From NCBI GenBank assembly GCA_028532985.1, contig JANCIK010000007.1, positions 62,001 to 126,000 on the forward strand: a DNA stretch of 64,000 nucleotides, written 5' to 3'. This stretch comes from Stropharia rugosoannulata (taxonomy: Eukaryota > Basidiomycota > Agaricomycetes > Agaricales > Strophariaceae). The notes under the pieces were generated by a model that was not told the origin of the DNA, made no database searches, and worked only from the letters and a program-made list of their open reading frames with translations. A program made the position numbers and the translations under genes. Shown here one piece after another: positions 1 through 11,700 of this stretch; the stretch's first letter is position 1, and every line of letters starts with the position of its first letter.

Positions 1-200
1 CTTCCTGCTTGACACCAGTTGACACCCTAACCACCGTCCGAAGACAAGGTCAGGCCAGGAGCTGGATTGTTCACTCACCTAGTATCCATAGATCATCGTA
101 AAGTCAGAAAACACCTTGAGAAACCTGCCCCCGAGGGCAACGGATTGCGGCAAGCGCCACCGATCTATTTCGTTTTTTGACCTATCTTGTGTTCGCGCCA
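1..200. other. intergenic left edge
   Basis: No coding signal was recognised before the ATG of the uracil glycosylase gene. This stretch presumably holds its promoter and 5' UTR. Confidence 0.4.
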
Positions 201-1695
201 ATGCGAAAGAAAATTCAATCTGAGAGCAAAGATGATGAATCATTGACCTCTCCCCCAAATTCTACCCCGGTCGTGAATCCTTTCTCTCAGTATAGTTACC
301 AGTCCCCATCACGAAGAGAAAAACGCCAAGTGGCTGTTCGATCTGAGGAGATCACCTACCAACCACCAGCTAGTTCAAGTCGGAGGTCATCAAGGCTGTC
401 TTCGAGTCCTCATAAGTCGACCTCGACTCTAGGAAAACGGACTCTGGTAGATGATGACGCCAGTGTTCCGACGGAGAGCAAGGACGCGGAGCAAAGTGAC
501 GTTGGGTCGCGATCGCTAACAAGTAAATTTCTTGTCGGTGTTTGTCGTATCTAATCATTCAAATCCAACAGAATCAAAGCAAGTCAAAGTATATGAACAT
601 CTTCGGCCTCTCAGCGATTATCTTGCGCCTGAACTTGACAGTAAGAAGAGCTTGATGTTGAACCTCCTAAAAGAGCAATTCTGAGTATATTATTCGCAGT
701 TATTTTCTGCGGTATCAAGTGAGTAAGGTTGAAGTCTCTTTTCGGTCTTGCTATATGAAGAACCAGCCCTGGGGAGCAATCTGTGTTAATAGGACACCAC
801 TTTGCGGACCCCACAAATCACTTTTGGTCATGTCTTCATCAGTCAGGCATGTACTTCGTGTTCGCGTCATATTCTCGCCTGAGCAACGTCTCTAGGTCTA
901 ACTTCTCGAAAGCTGGATCCCAGAGAAGATTATAAGTTACCAACGGAGTATCGATTAGGTATGGTAAGTCAGAAGAGATTCGTCCTGGCTTATTTTCGCC
1001 CTAATGCCTACAGACAAACCTCGTAAAACGCCCCACTGTAGAGGTAACGAGTCGTTTATGGAGCACTTACTATAACTAACAGTATGATATTTATAGCAAA
1101 GTGAGCTGTCTCGACAGGAGCAGCTAGACGGGGTACCAGAGCTGCTGAATAAGATATACCAATACAAGCCGTATGTCGTTTGCTTTGTGGGGCTTGGTAT
1201 CGCGGAAATTGTGAGATCAAAAGTGACAACTGTTCGTCGGTCGACATGCTTCAATAAATGATAAGATACTCATAGATTCGTGGTAAAATGGTACAGCAAG
1301 TGAAAAAGATGGGCACGGGCACGCCGAAAGCGAAGGCGGAGGTGGGACTGCAGACCTACAAGATCATTCACCAAGGTACGTGTGATATTCTAATCTCCCT
1401 AACATGATTTTTACCACATGAATAACCATACTCACAGGGTCGCATGAGACAATATTCTACGCCGTTTCCAGTACATCGGGGCGGGTGGTCAGATATCAGG
1501 TTTACATTTTTATATCGCTTACTTGTCACTACTGAGGGAAAGGGACAGAAAAGCGACAAGATAGAACAGTTCAAGAGCTTACAAGAGTTATCTCTGAACG
1601 TGAAAGCGGGAACGTTTGACTCTACTGACCTGATACCACTGCAAAGTTTCAGTGGTTTATGTGAAATAACAGTAGATTCGAAAATGTCCCGATAA
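201..1695 (+). CDS. TDG: G/T(U)-mismatch-specific uracil/thymine DNA glycosylase (TDG/Mug family)
   Basis: Nuclear base-excision repair enzyme that removes U or T mispaired with G. Ten exons: 201-522, 572-640, 700-718, 767-846, 896-963, 1014-1043, 1097-1222, 1276-1375, 1438-1499, 1537-1695. A basic, Ser-rich N-terminus (about 110 residues) precedes the core. After splicing the core reads IIFCGINPG, then GHHFADPTNHFW, then LTNLVKRPT, then VVCFVGLGIAE and a C-terminal ETIFYAVSSTSGR; these are the family motifs in the expected order. The family's active-site Asn (GINPG) is encoded by a codon split between exons 3 and 4. Exon 3 is only 19 nt. The intron after exon 4 (847-895) must be GC-AG to keep the frame. 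The acceptor before exon 8 is the least certain junction: a second in-frame acceptor lies just downstream. The ATG at 201 is the first in frame. Family assignment is firm from motif content. Confidence 0.9.
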
Positions 1696-1797
1696 CGTCC
1701 TAAGCATGATACAGCTCAGAATAATCCCCTGGCATTGCCAGGTATATTTTACGCGTATATTTGTATTGTCATTTTTTCTTTGCTTTTAACTAATGAC

Positions 1798-3263
1798 TTA
1801 TTTGTTTCCAACAAATCCCGAGCTTGCTACACTAAGAGTGCGCGCAGAACTAGTCAAGTCTACCCTATTGACAAGCTGAACAACGTTTCCAGTGATTGCA
1901 CTTTCAGGTTCATTTACTGTTGCCTGCTCGCGTGGATTGAAACTTATAGAGCTCAGGCCTGTCGTGGTATTCATCTCGGGGTCCTGTAGACGTGATCCAG
2001 ACCCGATATTCTGTGACACTGGTTCATGGCCGTTCCTTAACTTCCCTCTACTGTTTGCCACAGCCAACAATGTGTTTGCGTAGATCTTGTCCATACACGA
2101 CATTGAGACTTGCCAGTACGTCCGGGGTGCCGCAGAATACAACAAAACAAGGGTGGTGATGGACAAAATTGCTTTTGGAACGGTTGACCATAGTCCATGG
2201 CATCAGTTTCCGCAGATCTTACCCTTGACTGCCACATACCCGTAAGTGTCCCGGTCTGTAGTAATAGTCGAAGAACTCGGGGCGGATTAAGTGATTTATT
2301 GCAATTCACTTTGCGTGCAAGTTTGTGAAGCTTCAGGAATGTTAACAAATCGTAGACAAAATGAGAAAATCTTCCTCACTTCGTACACAGTGCAAGAGGC
2401 AATCAACACATTACACGCACATCCTGTACTTTGCCAGAGCTTTCAGACAGTTGTTGAGAAAATTGTGTTGTTGCCACCGTTCTGTTAGCAAACATACCAG
2501 GGCTATGGGAAAGATACTCGATCCTTTGTTTGTGCCGAGATGGAACGAATGCGTCACTGCTGTGTTGATTGATATTGCTAATGAGCCTCCGAGGGAGACA
2601 AGAGCCATCTATCTTGGAAGTTAGCGAAACGAAGAAGTACTCAAAAAGAACGACTAACAAGCATAATTACTGCGGGCATAACCTTGCACTCGGACTGAAT
2701 CTTGACGCGATAGGCGTAGAATGTTTGTACGATGAAGGCAACTGAGAGATCAATCATGAGTACCTCTTTGAATACCCCATGTCATCGTAGTAGGCTGACC
2801 TAACCCCCCAAGTACCGTCACAGAAAGCCAATGCAAGCCGACTGTGTCGAATAATCCGATATTACCGTACCCAGTAACATACCATTTCCACATCGTCTCT
2901 GTAAATCCTATCGTTTCTGCCGTTTCCATCAGATATGTAACCAATATCAGAGTCTTGAAAAGGACTCTCTCGTGCGAGAAAGCATGGTAGTATAAGTCTG
3001 TGCTACTCTATCAGCCAAAGGAAGCTGAAGATAGGCTATTCACATACACACTTGTGTGGATAATACACCGAATAATCCCCAGTTAAGTATTAGTCCCAAG
3101 AACTTGAATCATCCTCTCAGTCAGATTGGAATGAATTTTTATATGGCTTTCGGAGCATTCATTACCGGAGGACCTGTACTGAATTGGCGGTATGTAAGAA
3201 GTGGGAGGGTACCAGTAGACAAACTCACGTCTGGGCGATGTTGGCTCCTGCGCTGGCATGCAT
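1798..3263 (-). CDS. DUF6534-type multi-pass membrane protein
   Basis: Integral membrane protein of a basidiomycete-expanded family of unknown function. Nine exons on the minus strand: 3263-3229, 3178-3166, 3102-3048, 2997-2800, 2765-2659, 2608-2498, 2439-2380, 2330-2240, 2171-1798; these sum to 347 residues in one continuous frame. Family landmarks appear in order: LILNWGLFGVLSTQVYLYY (first helix), GLHWLSVTVLGGL, FIVQTFYAYRV, LWQSTGCACNVLIA, LLLQTGTLTAILSIT and the C-terminal DKIYANTLLAVANSR. A polar tail of about 70 residues follows. Exon 2 is only 13 nt. The gene runs convergently towards the TDG gene, whose stop codon is about 100 bp away. Ligand and function are unknown. The reading is strongly supported because every predicted junction restores the family pattern. 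Confidence 0.85.
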
Positions 3264-4333
3264 CTTTGCGGCGGTAAGAAAGTTACACCTGATCTATATA
3301 GAAGTACAACGCATCTTGATGATCAATGGGCAGAGTCAGAATTTCCAAAATGGGAGTTGAAAGTGGCGCTGTAGGGAAACGGTGATATAGATCAGGGCCT
3401 ACTTCCCATCCTCGCGTCTCATAGTGGACTGCACATTGATATGGAAATACTACGAGGGTGCCAGAAGGCATCAAAGTGCTGTGTCACCGCGGCGCATCTT
3501 TCTAAAAATGCGTTTTTGATAAAATCAAGACGGCATCACAATAGAATACGTCGAATATGATCATTGATCATTTTATGTTGATGATTTCATGGATTTCACG
3601 CTCCATGATATTGTCAACTTCTGTTGCAGGGCCACGCAAATGTAACATGATCGGGCCCGCGCTTTTGGGCGCTTCCAGACAATGAACTTGTACCATATGC
3701 TGTGTGATACCTGAGACATTGCACGACAAAGAAAATAAGAAACGAGCATAGGTAAGGAACTAGATTGAAGCTAGACCTTTGTTGGAAGTAGTCAAAGCAT
3801 CTCGTTGTCACTGTACCAAAACGATAATTAGCTCACGGAGCAACTGTAGTACCATAGAAATAACCGTCGCGAAAGACTCCGGATCTATACTGTATGGCAC
3901 TCCGCTGAGGAGAAACATTGTTGATATTATATGGTGCTTGTTGCCAGTGCGCTCTCGTTGCTGTTGAACTTTAAACGTATGGCGTGTCTGCTATCACAGC
4001 CAAATGTTGTGTCCCTTTTGAACTTTATGTTTAAAATTGTTGATGCAATACTTTTGGTAATGATACAGATACAAGCCGTGTATACTAGTCTAACAATGTG
4101 CAAAACACCCTTGCATACGAGTCCTCGTAGATGGGAATGATTCAGTATAATTGACCTCTTTCTAAAGTTTACTTATAACCCAACTTACTTCTCAAAAAAT
4201 AACACCACTGACGATTCAGAAATGTCAGCAAAGTTACTGTATTTTGTATAATGCACTACTTGTGCGCTACGCATATTAAAGATGCAAAAAGATAGACTTT
4301 ATAATAGCGTTAAAGAACTGTCAGCCTTTCATA
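3264..4333. other. intergenic, no recognised gene
   Basis: About 1.1 kb between the DUF6534 gene and the tRNA. Short open stretches on both strands contain hydrophobic runs, but none could be joined into a family-like protein. Confidence 0.4.
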
Positions 4334-4405
4334 ACACCGATGGTGAAGCGGTTATCATGCTTGCCTTCCAAGCAAGCGGCAGGGGTTCGACTCCCCTTCG
4401 GTGTA
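4334..4405 (+). tRNA. tRNA-Gly (anticodon UCC)
   Basis: Full cloverleaf over 72 nt. The acceptor stem ACACCGA pairs with TCGGTGT and is followed by discriminator A. The D arm has a 4-bp stem (GTGA/TCAT, one G-T pair). The anticodon stem CTTGC/GCAAG carries loop CTTCCAA with anticodon TCC. The T arm AGGGG/CCCCT has loop TTCGACT. Internal A-box-like and B-box (GGTTCGACTCC) promoter elements are present. No intron. T-runs that could end polymerase III transcription begin about 40 nt downstream. Confidence 0.95.
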
Positions 4406-4961
4406 TCATTTTGAAGTATGTTCAATTATTACATTTTATCAGTAACCTTTTTATTTTTATTTATTTTGGTTTGAAGTTCGTAGTTCGAACTACCAACGTT
4501 CAAATTTGAAGGTTGATGACGTGAAAATCCCCATTCCTGATCAGTGATTCCTCTATCCTGACTTATCAGTAAAAATTGCCCACTCTTTATTTCATTAGAA
4601 CTGTCAAGATGATTTCTACATTTTGGCTGTTTCGTCGTTTGCTGCGGGATCATAAAGACATCGATATAGCACATATTCATATCTTGGAACTCTGGCAATG
4701 TGCTCAAGCCGCTTACCCGAGCCAGAATTTAGAGGAATTCAACAGATCGTCGCATAGTCTATATTTATATTTACTTTATTTCAGATTGCGTGATTTCACA
4801 GCACAACAATATCTGATAACAAACAAAAGTACTTCTGAGCAGAATATGGAAGACTTTGGTCGTCTCATTACATTCAAGTAACGACAAAATCGTCAAATTC
4901 TTGCGCAAGTAAGAACCTAAGAGAACATTTAGTAGAGGTTAATGAAGACATCCACGACATT
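4406..4961. other. intergenic, no recognised gene
   Basis: AT-rich stretch between the tRNA and the small secreted gene. It holds T-rich runs at about 4447-4470 and a short palindrome around 4478-4500 (GTAGTTCGAACTAC). No convincing coding signal. Confidence 0.4.
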
Positions 4962-5412
4962 CTACGCACGAGCAGCCAGGAAATCTGATGCCAAGTGTAT
5001 AGGTTCTTTAAAGTGATCATAGTAAGCATGTTGTGAGAAATGGTAGCTTGGAGAAATATCATACTGTGGCACGATGGTGTTATTCAAAGTGATGAGTTCG
5101 CTGCCTTGAGTACTGTTGTTTCGCTCGATTGATCCGATCTTAATAAATATAAGGTCTCCACTGTTTGTGTTGAGACAAATATCCACGTCCTGGGGCTCGT
5201 CGGGAAAAGTACCAAGGGTCCAGTTGACCGTGAATGGCTGGCCTATAGCGACTTCGAGACTTTCAACTGATATGGTGAACTGTCCAACAACGATGTGACA
5301 GCCCAAGAGCACAAGAAGAAATGCAGCACTGTAAGAGTAAACTGAAGGTTAGTACGCGTTGTTTTACTGATGTTACATGAACATTATACCCAAAACGTTG
5401 CAGTAAATTCAT
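4962..5412 (-). CDS. small secreted Kre9/Knh1-like (Ser/Thr-rich GPI-type) domain protein
   Basis: Predicted secreted or cell-wall protein of 129 residues. Two exons: 5412-5390 and 5328-4962, with a 61-nt phase-2 intron inside the signal peptide. Residues 1-24 (MNLLQRFG, then AAFLLVLLGCHIVVGQ) form a classic signal peptide. The mature part opens with a beta-rich segment, FTISVESLEVAIGQPFTVNW, matching the start of the fungal Kre9/Knh1 N-terminal domain family, in which such domains sit at the N-terminus of wall-associated proteins. One N-glycosylation sequon (NNST) is visible. No Ser/Thr-rich tail or GPI signal is present, so this is a short form. A TATA-like box lies 82 nt upstream of the ATG. 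Confidence 0.7.
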
Positions 5413-5493
5413 GGTATACAGAGTGGTAACAAGTGCAAGTTGTAATGTCGGTGCAGATTGGTACGGGTGAGTCATGAGGTTTGGAGTTTGGCG

Positions 5494-5501
5494 TATTTAT
5501 A
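5494..5501 (-). promoter_or_regulatory. TATA box of the Kre9-like gene
   Basis: TATAAATA on the minus strand, about 80 nt upstream of the start codon at 5412. This spacing resembles that of the other small secreted genes in the window. Confidence 0.5.
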
Positions 5502-6380
5502 CATATATCTATGGGAGTGCTTCGTCTGAGCATCGGAGAACAGGTCCGTAGCCTTCCGTAACACCTTCACACATTCCGTGACATATTTGTGATTTCTTGG
5601 CACATATTCCCACAGTGTTTCCCCGCGACAAACGGTTTTATGATATGGAACATTGCGCTTAAATATGTATTGAGATAGCTATGTATTTATCCACTTCAGA
5701 AAAAGAAGCAAGAATCAATAGTAACAGGTGGATAAGGCAAGGACAAGGGGTGCATCGCTTCCCACAGAAAGAAAGATTATGGAGGTTTATTAATATTATT
5801 GAATTTGATGTATGCACTAATAGCAAAACTATCGCCATGTTCAAGTACCGGGGGTAAGGGCTTTGTGTTCCCATGCACCAAAAAGCCGAGCCTGACATAG
5901 TACACTAGAAAAGTAGTACTGATGGATCCAGAAGAGTACTATCTTGTATATCTCGAGGGATCTTCGACATCGAACCCACATTTTGAAGCTACTTTGGAGC
6001 AACTTTGGAGTCTCTCCGGCCCGTAGTAGATGGAAGAATTTAGCTCGGCCGTTGACTCTGAGCTCAAGAGATGCGTCGGGTACTTCTTGGGATTTTTAAT
6101 CATCTTTCGAACCACCATGACGCCCAAATGATGCCTTGCCTTTGCCTTGCCTGCAACGTTCCTGCCTCTTACCCTCAAGGGCCTCAACCAACCCTCAACG
6201 TCAACGTGCGCACCGCATACTTGCCGCATACTTCCACGGATTTTGCCGGATGAATCACGGGCAGTAATTTGTCAGCGCATTTTGGACACACGGTCACGGA
6301 AACTAGTTTCAAGTTTCAACAGGGTGTCGCGACAACTATTCTCTCCTTAGTCCCTTACTTACGCGCTCCCTGCTTTCAGT
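5502..6380. other. intergenic, no recognised gene
   Basis: Nearly 0.9 kb between divergently transcribed genes. It contains short C-rich direct repeats (ccttgcc, ccctcaa) near 6135-6200 but no supported coding exon. Confidence 0.4.
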
Positions 6381-7405
6381 ATGGACTCTACTAATCAAGG
6401 CGCGTCCACATCCGAAAAAACTTCGTCGGTCGAATACAACGATGGAGGTCACTATCTCGTATTTCAACGTCTACCACGGATATCAAAACTTCTTGCCTTC
6501 ACCCAGGTTTGGCCGTGAAGAACATCCGGATAACACAGGCTGGAAAACTGCGAGGCTATGTTGGCAGTACACTGGCGTTTCTTCAGGTGCGCAGTCATAT
6601 TTTGCCTAAAAGTTCTTTACTAATGCGCAATGGCAGCCAGACGATGTTGAGGAGGCAGCGCAATTGACTATTCAGCGCTCGGTGGCCCTGCATACACTCC
6701 CAGCAGCCCCCCATCTACCACCTACAGCGGCGGAACGCTCTACGGCAGTTGATCCAGGCGCCAGCGACCCGCCAGTATCTGATTCCCAACCAATAACTCA
6801 AAAATCTGCTTCCCTTTCGACATCAACGGTCCCTCGACTTATTTCTGTAGTCGAAATTATCAAACGCGAGTACATGAGCCTATTGGACACTCGCCGGTCC
6901 CAGCGCATGGATGGATTGCACCAGTATAACGAGGTGGGAACGTTAGAGGACGTAGGCATCGTTATCCGCGACCAGGGGACAGCGGAAGGCGACGGACAGG
7001 CTTCAGGTTATGACGAGGAGGCGAGGAGGACAATGGACATACTACAGGCGATGAGTGGGCGCAATCAGTGAGTACTCCTGAGCCAAACTACGAATGTATT
7101 GACCTTGGATCCCGATCTTCCAACCAGTCTGCGTCAGAAGCAAACGCCCTTTATGCGCATCACACTATCGACTGTCGAGAGGCTTGATTTAGTGGCAAGA
7201 GGTGCATGGTACGTGCATAGTTGGTCTTAACCTTGTCTGTGCATACATTAATTTATGTGTCTGGACGTTCAGGTACCAGCCGCCAGACAAACGCAAAGTC
7301 TCGAAGAAGGCAAAGGCACGCGCAAAGAAAAGGGCGAAGAAGGCTCAAGAGAAAACTGAGGAAGGCGAGATTGACGACGTGAGGATGGATGGCACCGGCG
7401 TGTAG
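6381..7405 (+). CDS. Alba-domain protein, RNase P/MRP Rpp25-like
   Basis: Predicted RNA-binding Alba-fold protein, likely acting in RNase P/MRP or a related ribonucleoprotein. Five exons: 6381-6447, 6507-6586, 6637-7067, 7128-7208, 7273-7405. The spliced Alba core reads VKNIRITQAGKLRGYVG, then a helix rich in A/Q (EEAAQLTIQRSVALHT), then VVEIIKREYMSLLDTRRS, LHQYNEVGTLEDVG, MRITLST and YQPP. These are the family's strand-helix-strand landmarks in order. A Pro/Ser-rich insertion of about 45 residues lies between the first helix and the EIIKRE segment. The C-terminal tail is strongly basic (KKAKARAKKRAKKA) and then acidic, typical of nucleic-acid binding. The donor of intron 1 (GTCACT) is weak but is the only one that keeps the Alba frame. 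Confidence 0.75.
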
Positions 7406-8870
7406 GACGAGAAGCATGCCTAGGAACCTGCCATTTTGGTAGTAAATTGTTTGAGCATATGGCAATTATATACTTCTTTGGAACTGGCGTTGTCGCGGCG
7501 GATCTTTGTTAGTTTGAATACTCTCATCGAATCTATACAGCTGACTAAAAGTTGACTATGTTGATCGTAGCGATTATTTAGACCTGTGTTGCCAGGACGA
7601 GGAAATTAATCACGAAGGTATGAGAATACAGTATGTATTGAGGTTCCACCACGAATGAGACGCGCTTGTATACCTTCAAGCGTACTATCTCCCAGACGTT
7701 AATTGGACATCTCTGGCCGGTTTCGCTCCTCAAGATCGATGCTTCCCACTCGGACGGGGAATAACTGCGAAGCTACAAGTGAGAATGAATGAAAATGCCC
7801 TGTTAAACCAGCGAACCCAAGAGTACATGTCGAAGTGACTGTGGTGTAACATAGTTCGCGTATTATGAATGATTTGCTACAATCTTGGTATACTAGCACC
7901 GACAATGTAAGTAGCGCTTAACACTCTCCCCTTTTGGATGGAATCTTATGTATGTATCGCATATTTCTCTTCTGCGACATACATATACGTTAACGGTTTG
8001 ATGTTATATGCCGTATGGAATCCTCGCGACCTTGTGATTTGGTGCAACGTTGTACTCTGTTGTATCTGACATTTGGAATAAACATATCTTCGGTCATTCA
8101 AATTTCTTATTTTTGACGATACTGATATGGCTCACACCGTTTCAGTGCCTCGGAAACATGTCCAGTTATGGGAGAAATGTTACAATTGCGCATTTTCTTT
8201 GAGGTCTTGAGGTCCAACTGTAGACGTTTAAGCCGCTTGGTGTACTTATTGTTTACTTCATGACAATGTCATATCTGCAAGCCGATACATAAGGAATTCG
8301 ACATAAGCGCAAGCAAGTGAACCATCGATCATCAACGTAGATGGGATGCTTCGTTTTGTTTCCCAGCGACCATTCAAGCATCCGTGAAAACGATTATTTC
8401 AGAGCTACGCTGCCTATATTCTGCAGACGAAAGGGTGTACGGCTGCGGACTTGGTTCACAAACATGTAAGTTCAGTGGCACCCATGCAAACGAGCGTTTC
8501 ACGATCATTCACGCCATGTAAAAGTGGTATAAGCAAGTGCATCCAAATACGCGCCATGGTTTGATCTCTTTTTGTAGGGGATGGCGCACACCGTGCAGTA
8601 ATAAGGACAGACAAAAAGGAAGGGCGCACATATGCCCATGTAGCATTAGCTTATCAATAGAGGAAAGCGTTAAAGCCTTCTTAAGCCAACAAGCAACGTC
8701 TGATGAAAGACAAAGTGGCCCCGACTTTTACTATTTAAATATGCTATACACATCTCATCAGCTCATTCCGCCTTCCACCGGCCAGTGCCTTCCCTTCCTT
8801 ACGTTCCCCCAACCTTATACGCCTCACTAGAGCAGAGTCGTATTAGCTCCGCACATCGCTGTCTGGTTAC
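7406..8870. other. intergenic, no recognised gene
   Basis: About 1.4 kb of AT-rich to mixed sequence with many stops in all frames. An open stretch near 8537-8830 has no family resemblance. Nothing supported. Confidence 0.4.
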
Positions 8871-9271
8871 TCTGCATGCTCCGTTTCAGGCCATCCACAT
8901 ATAGGGATGGGCCTGAAAGAAGCACGCTCTCCGTCACTAGCATAGCTGATGTGCGTAGAGATATCGAAGTGTTCCTCTAGGAGAAACAGTGACATCTATA
9001 CCTCTGAATTACTGACCTCCGCGCATCTTAAATGTGATTATCACAATCCAATATTTGTTATCAGTGTTAAGTGTAGATACTTACAGCCTATATGGCGCTT
9101 TTCCTCGTTGTAGCTTGTGGTCTTACAAGTGACCGTTTTGAAACGCTCCTATGACCAGTAATAAGCCCCATACCAATTTGTTCACATTATTCAAAGTTCA
9201 TTAAATAGTACTATCACTAAGTGTATAAAAATGTAGCTCCAAGCCAATCGCACCATATTCAACACAAGATA

Positions 9272-9838
9272 TTAGTTGTTAATAGTGAGCCCTGCTTCCA
9301 CACCCCCGACTACCAAGTACTGTGTTCCATCGGTATCGGTCAGTGGGTAAACATTGTTGAGGATGACATTGTAAGGTGCCCCAGCCACGACCGAGTTATG
9401 CGGGATCTGCAGAGGTAGGTTAATTCATGTGCACGAAGGATCAATAATATTAGGTAGTGAGTCTCACCTTGGCCGTGAACGAGTCTGACAAGGCACCAGG
9501 TGCCATGGTGCGGCGCGCCAGAACGATAGGCTGTTCGAACCCATTATTGCTTGCCGCCGGGACTTCGAGGGTATAGTCGATAAACTCAGCGACAATGCCG
9601 AAGTTCTGCACTGCGCAGGTGAGATCGACAGTGATGGTGATGGTCTAAAAATATTCGGTTAACTATTGACTAAATTGTATAACATCCAGTGGAAATGACT
9701 TACATCGCCTTTGCTGACGGTTGTGGGCGAGACGCTGAAGACGCCAAAGCGGGCGGCTTCAGGGCACGACCTGGCGATAACAGACGCAGATACTACGGAG
9801 GCGAGGGAGGTGAGTGCGCTGAGTACGGCGATCTTCAT
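9272..9838 (-). CDS. small secreted protein, family copy A
   Basis: Secreted protein of 148 residues and unknown function. Three exons: 9838-9704, 9644-9468, 9406-9272, both introns phase 0. The signal peptide MKIAVLSALTSLASVVSA is followed by SVIARSCPEAARFGVF. The mature chain is beta-rich, with SPTTVSKGD, TITVDLTCAVQNFGIVAEF, FIDYTLEVPAAS, a central SDSFTAK strand, IPHNSVVAGAPYNV and a C-terminal GTQYLVVGG. Two Cys (in RSCPE and LTCAV) could form one disulfide. Paralogs at 19923-20487 and 49715-50293 share exon lengths, phases and promoter. An Ig-like or Kre9-like sandwich is possible but unproven. It lies head-on to the HPP gene of its unit. Confidence 0.85.
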
Positions 9839-9910
9839 GCTGGCTATATTGAAGCTATTGGTTTTCTGAAGTGATTCGACTGGTTGACGATACCAACCAC
9901 TGACTTCGCG

Positions 9911-9920
9911 CTATTTATAC
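9911..9920 (-). promoter_or_regulatory. TATA box, secreted family copy A
   Basis: GTATAAATAG on the minus strand, 73 nt upstream of the ATG. The same box occurs at 20570-20578 and 50370-50378 upstream of the two paralogs, together with further conserved blocks out to about 200 nt upstream (see findings). Confidence 0.65.
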
Positions 9921-11700
9921 GGACGACGACCTGCGCTAATTTTATCCTCGGGGGTCTGGAGGCCGTGCCGGAAACGTCGAGAAAGGTAAAGATCACTCTG
10001 AATTGTGTATGTTTTGAATATCGATCCTTACCATCCGCTGATACCTACCTTCCCAGAGATACACAGAGTGGCATAGGTTTGGCCTTCTAAGGTGTCGTTC
10101 GCTCTACCTCTACTCACAATGTGACTGCATCTTAAAACCCAAGCGCTCGAATTTGAATGTATCGCAGTCACCCTTTGGGAAAGAATTGATCAATATTAGG
10201 CTGTTTTGCCTGTTAACGAATCCGTTCAAGTCCGTTTCACAAGTTGGATTGGGGCCACACTCAGCACTGCCACACTCCCCCTGAGTAGCTCCACGCCTTT
10301 TTCCATTCTTTTCGCCAATGTTCTGTGCTATTTCGGTGCGACCGACATCCCCTAAATTTCCGTGCCAAGGGTGGTGATGTTGCATCCGTTATGGTATTCG
10401 TCTTCAACTAGAAAGTCAAGTCAGCGGCTTCAAGTCTGTAACTACATTAATGTTCAAGTTACTCTATGTTACTAATTCTTTGTCACTCCTAGGTTGTGAA
10501 AAAATGCAGGTTCACTATCTCAGGAGCAGCACCGCAGATGGTCAACGACAGACGTTTCACCCGTATAAAATGGATGAGTGATGACTAGGTGGCTGTACCG
10601 AAATCAATGATACGGTCTCTCATCAAATTCTGTTCTAAAAATAGGACACTCTACATGATCGTTATCTGCGTATACTTCGCCCATCATCACGAGGCTCTGA
10701 AGTACATAGAAAACGCACATGCAACCTTATTCAACAGCTGTGTATCTGTTTCGCGAGTTGCGGAGGAACTGGTTCGGATGTGTTTATCCATTCAATGCAT
10801 TGGACGACGTGACGAGCAAGTATGTAATGTGTAAACCGCGATTTTGCGTCTTTGCTTCTCCCCAAAATAATCAGGTATTAGGGCTACGGTAAGGTGGATG
10901 TATAAGACCACAGGTAGCTCGAGCTTAGTGATGTGTTGACTGAGGTATGGCTTCAAGCATATTTTTTCTGTAAATTTAATGCGGTTTGGAATTATAAGTC
11001 AAACGCCATGGCGTGGATGCTCGCATGCCGCCGCTCCCGGGTCACTCGTTCATATGCCAAACTGTTCTTCAGTGTTGTACTAGCCTAAAGCATAGAGGAT
11101 TAGGAATAGGGCACAGAGAAGAACATAGAGGTGTGGCGCAGGGGGAAGCGTAAGCTACGAATCGTATGGCTCGAGGGCGGTGTATACATCCTATAAGAGA
11201 TTGGTGACATAGTGGTAGAGGTCCTCACAAGATCGATGTCCGCCAGTATTATTAAGATGTGAGTTCTGCCTGGGACCCACCATCCCAGTCCCAGTCATTG
11301 TATTGTGCGTGATCACAGTCAATCTTGCTTCTCCGTCAAGCTACGCACACCTGAAAGGTAAGTACCGCACTATGTATGAAAACGCAGTTACCACTGGCTT
11401 TGAATATTTCTCAGATACGCCTTGTCAGTGAATTTATCACTGAGTTCTCCAAACTTGTGGCCAGGGTACTGCGAACCTCAACACTGTCAATGCCTTTAAC
11501 TGTCGAATAATTGGACGACAAGTGCTTATAGTACGTTGGGATGCACTGCTGCAGACTGCAGCCCTATATGTTCGCGAGGAATGGTCAATAATGGGTCCCG
11601 GTCAACAGACGCGCTTTATTTCCTGTATTCCGCAAGCAGTAAAAAATTAGACAAAGAGGGCTAGGATGCATCTTATGTACTCCTCGTAGGACTTACATCT

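Larger units (their letters stand above)
8880..11700. repeat. segmental duplication, unit A (partner 19505-22140)
   Basis: The segment matches 19505-22140 in the same orientation. Shared landmarks include the stretch around 8888 and 19507 (ggccatccac...gggatggg), gctctccgtcactagcat (about 8928 and 19560), the complete secreted-protein genes and their promoters, attataagtcaaac (about 10993 and 21532), and ctaggatgcatc near 11660 and 22075. Divergence is substantial and includes indels, so the event is not recent. The duplicate carries a functional-looking gene in each copy. Right of this block unit A continues into an intact HPP gene, while unit B jumps directly to the HPP 3' end. Confidence 0.8.

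Noticed and set aside
3614..3930. Second DUF6534 gene suggested by a CFDYFQQ-like segment on the minus strand
   Set aside because: Only one short segment resembles the family; no following helices or consistent splice sites were found.
4478..4500. Second tRNA suggested by a GTTCGAACTAC word
   Set aside because: The word is part of a short palindrome and no acceptor or anticodon stems can be formed around it.
8537..8830. 97-residue open frame on the plus strand
   Set aside because: No signal peptide, domain or paralog; ends inside sequence that varies between the duplicated units.
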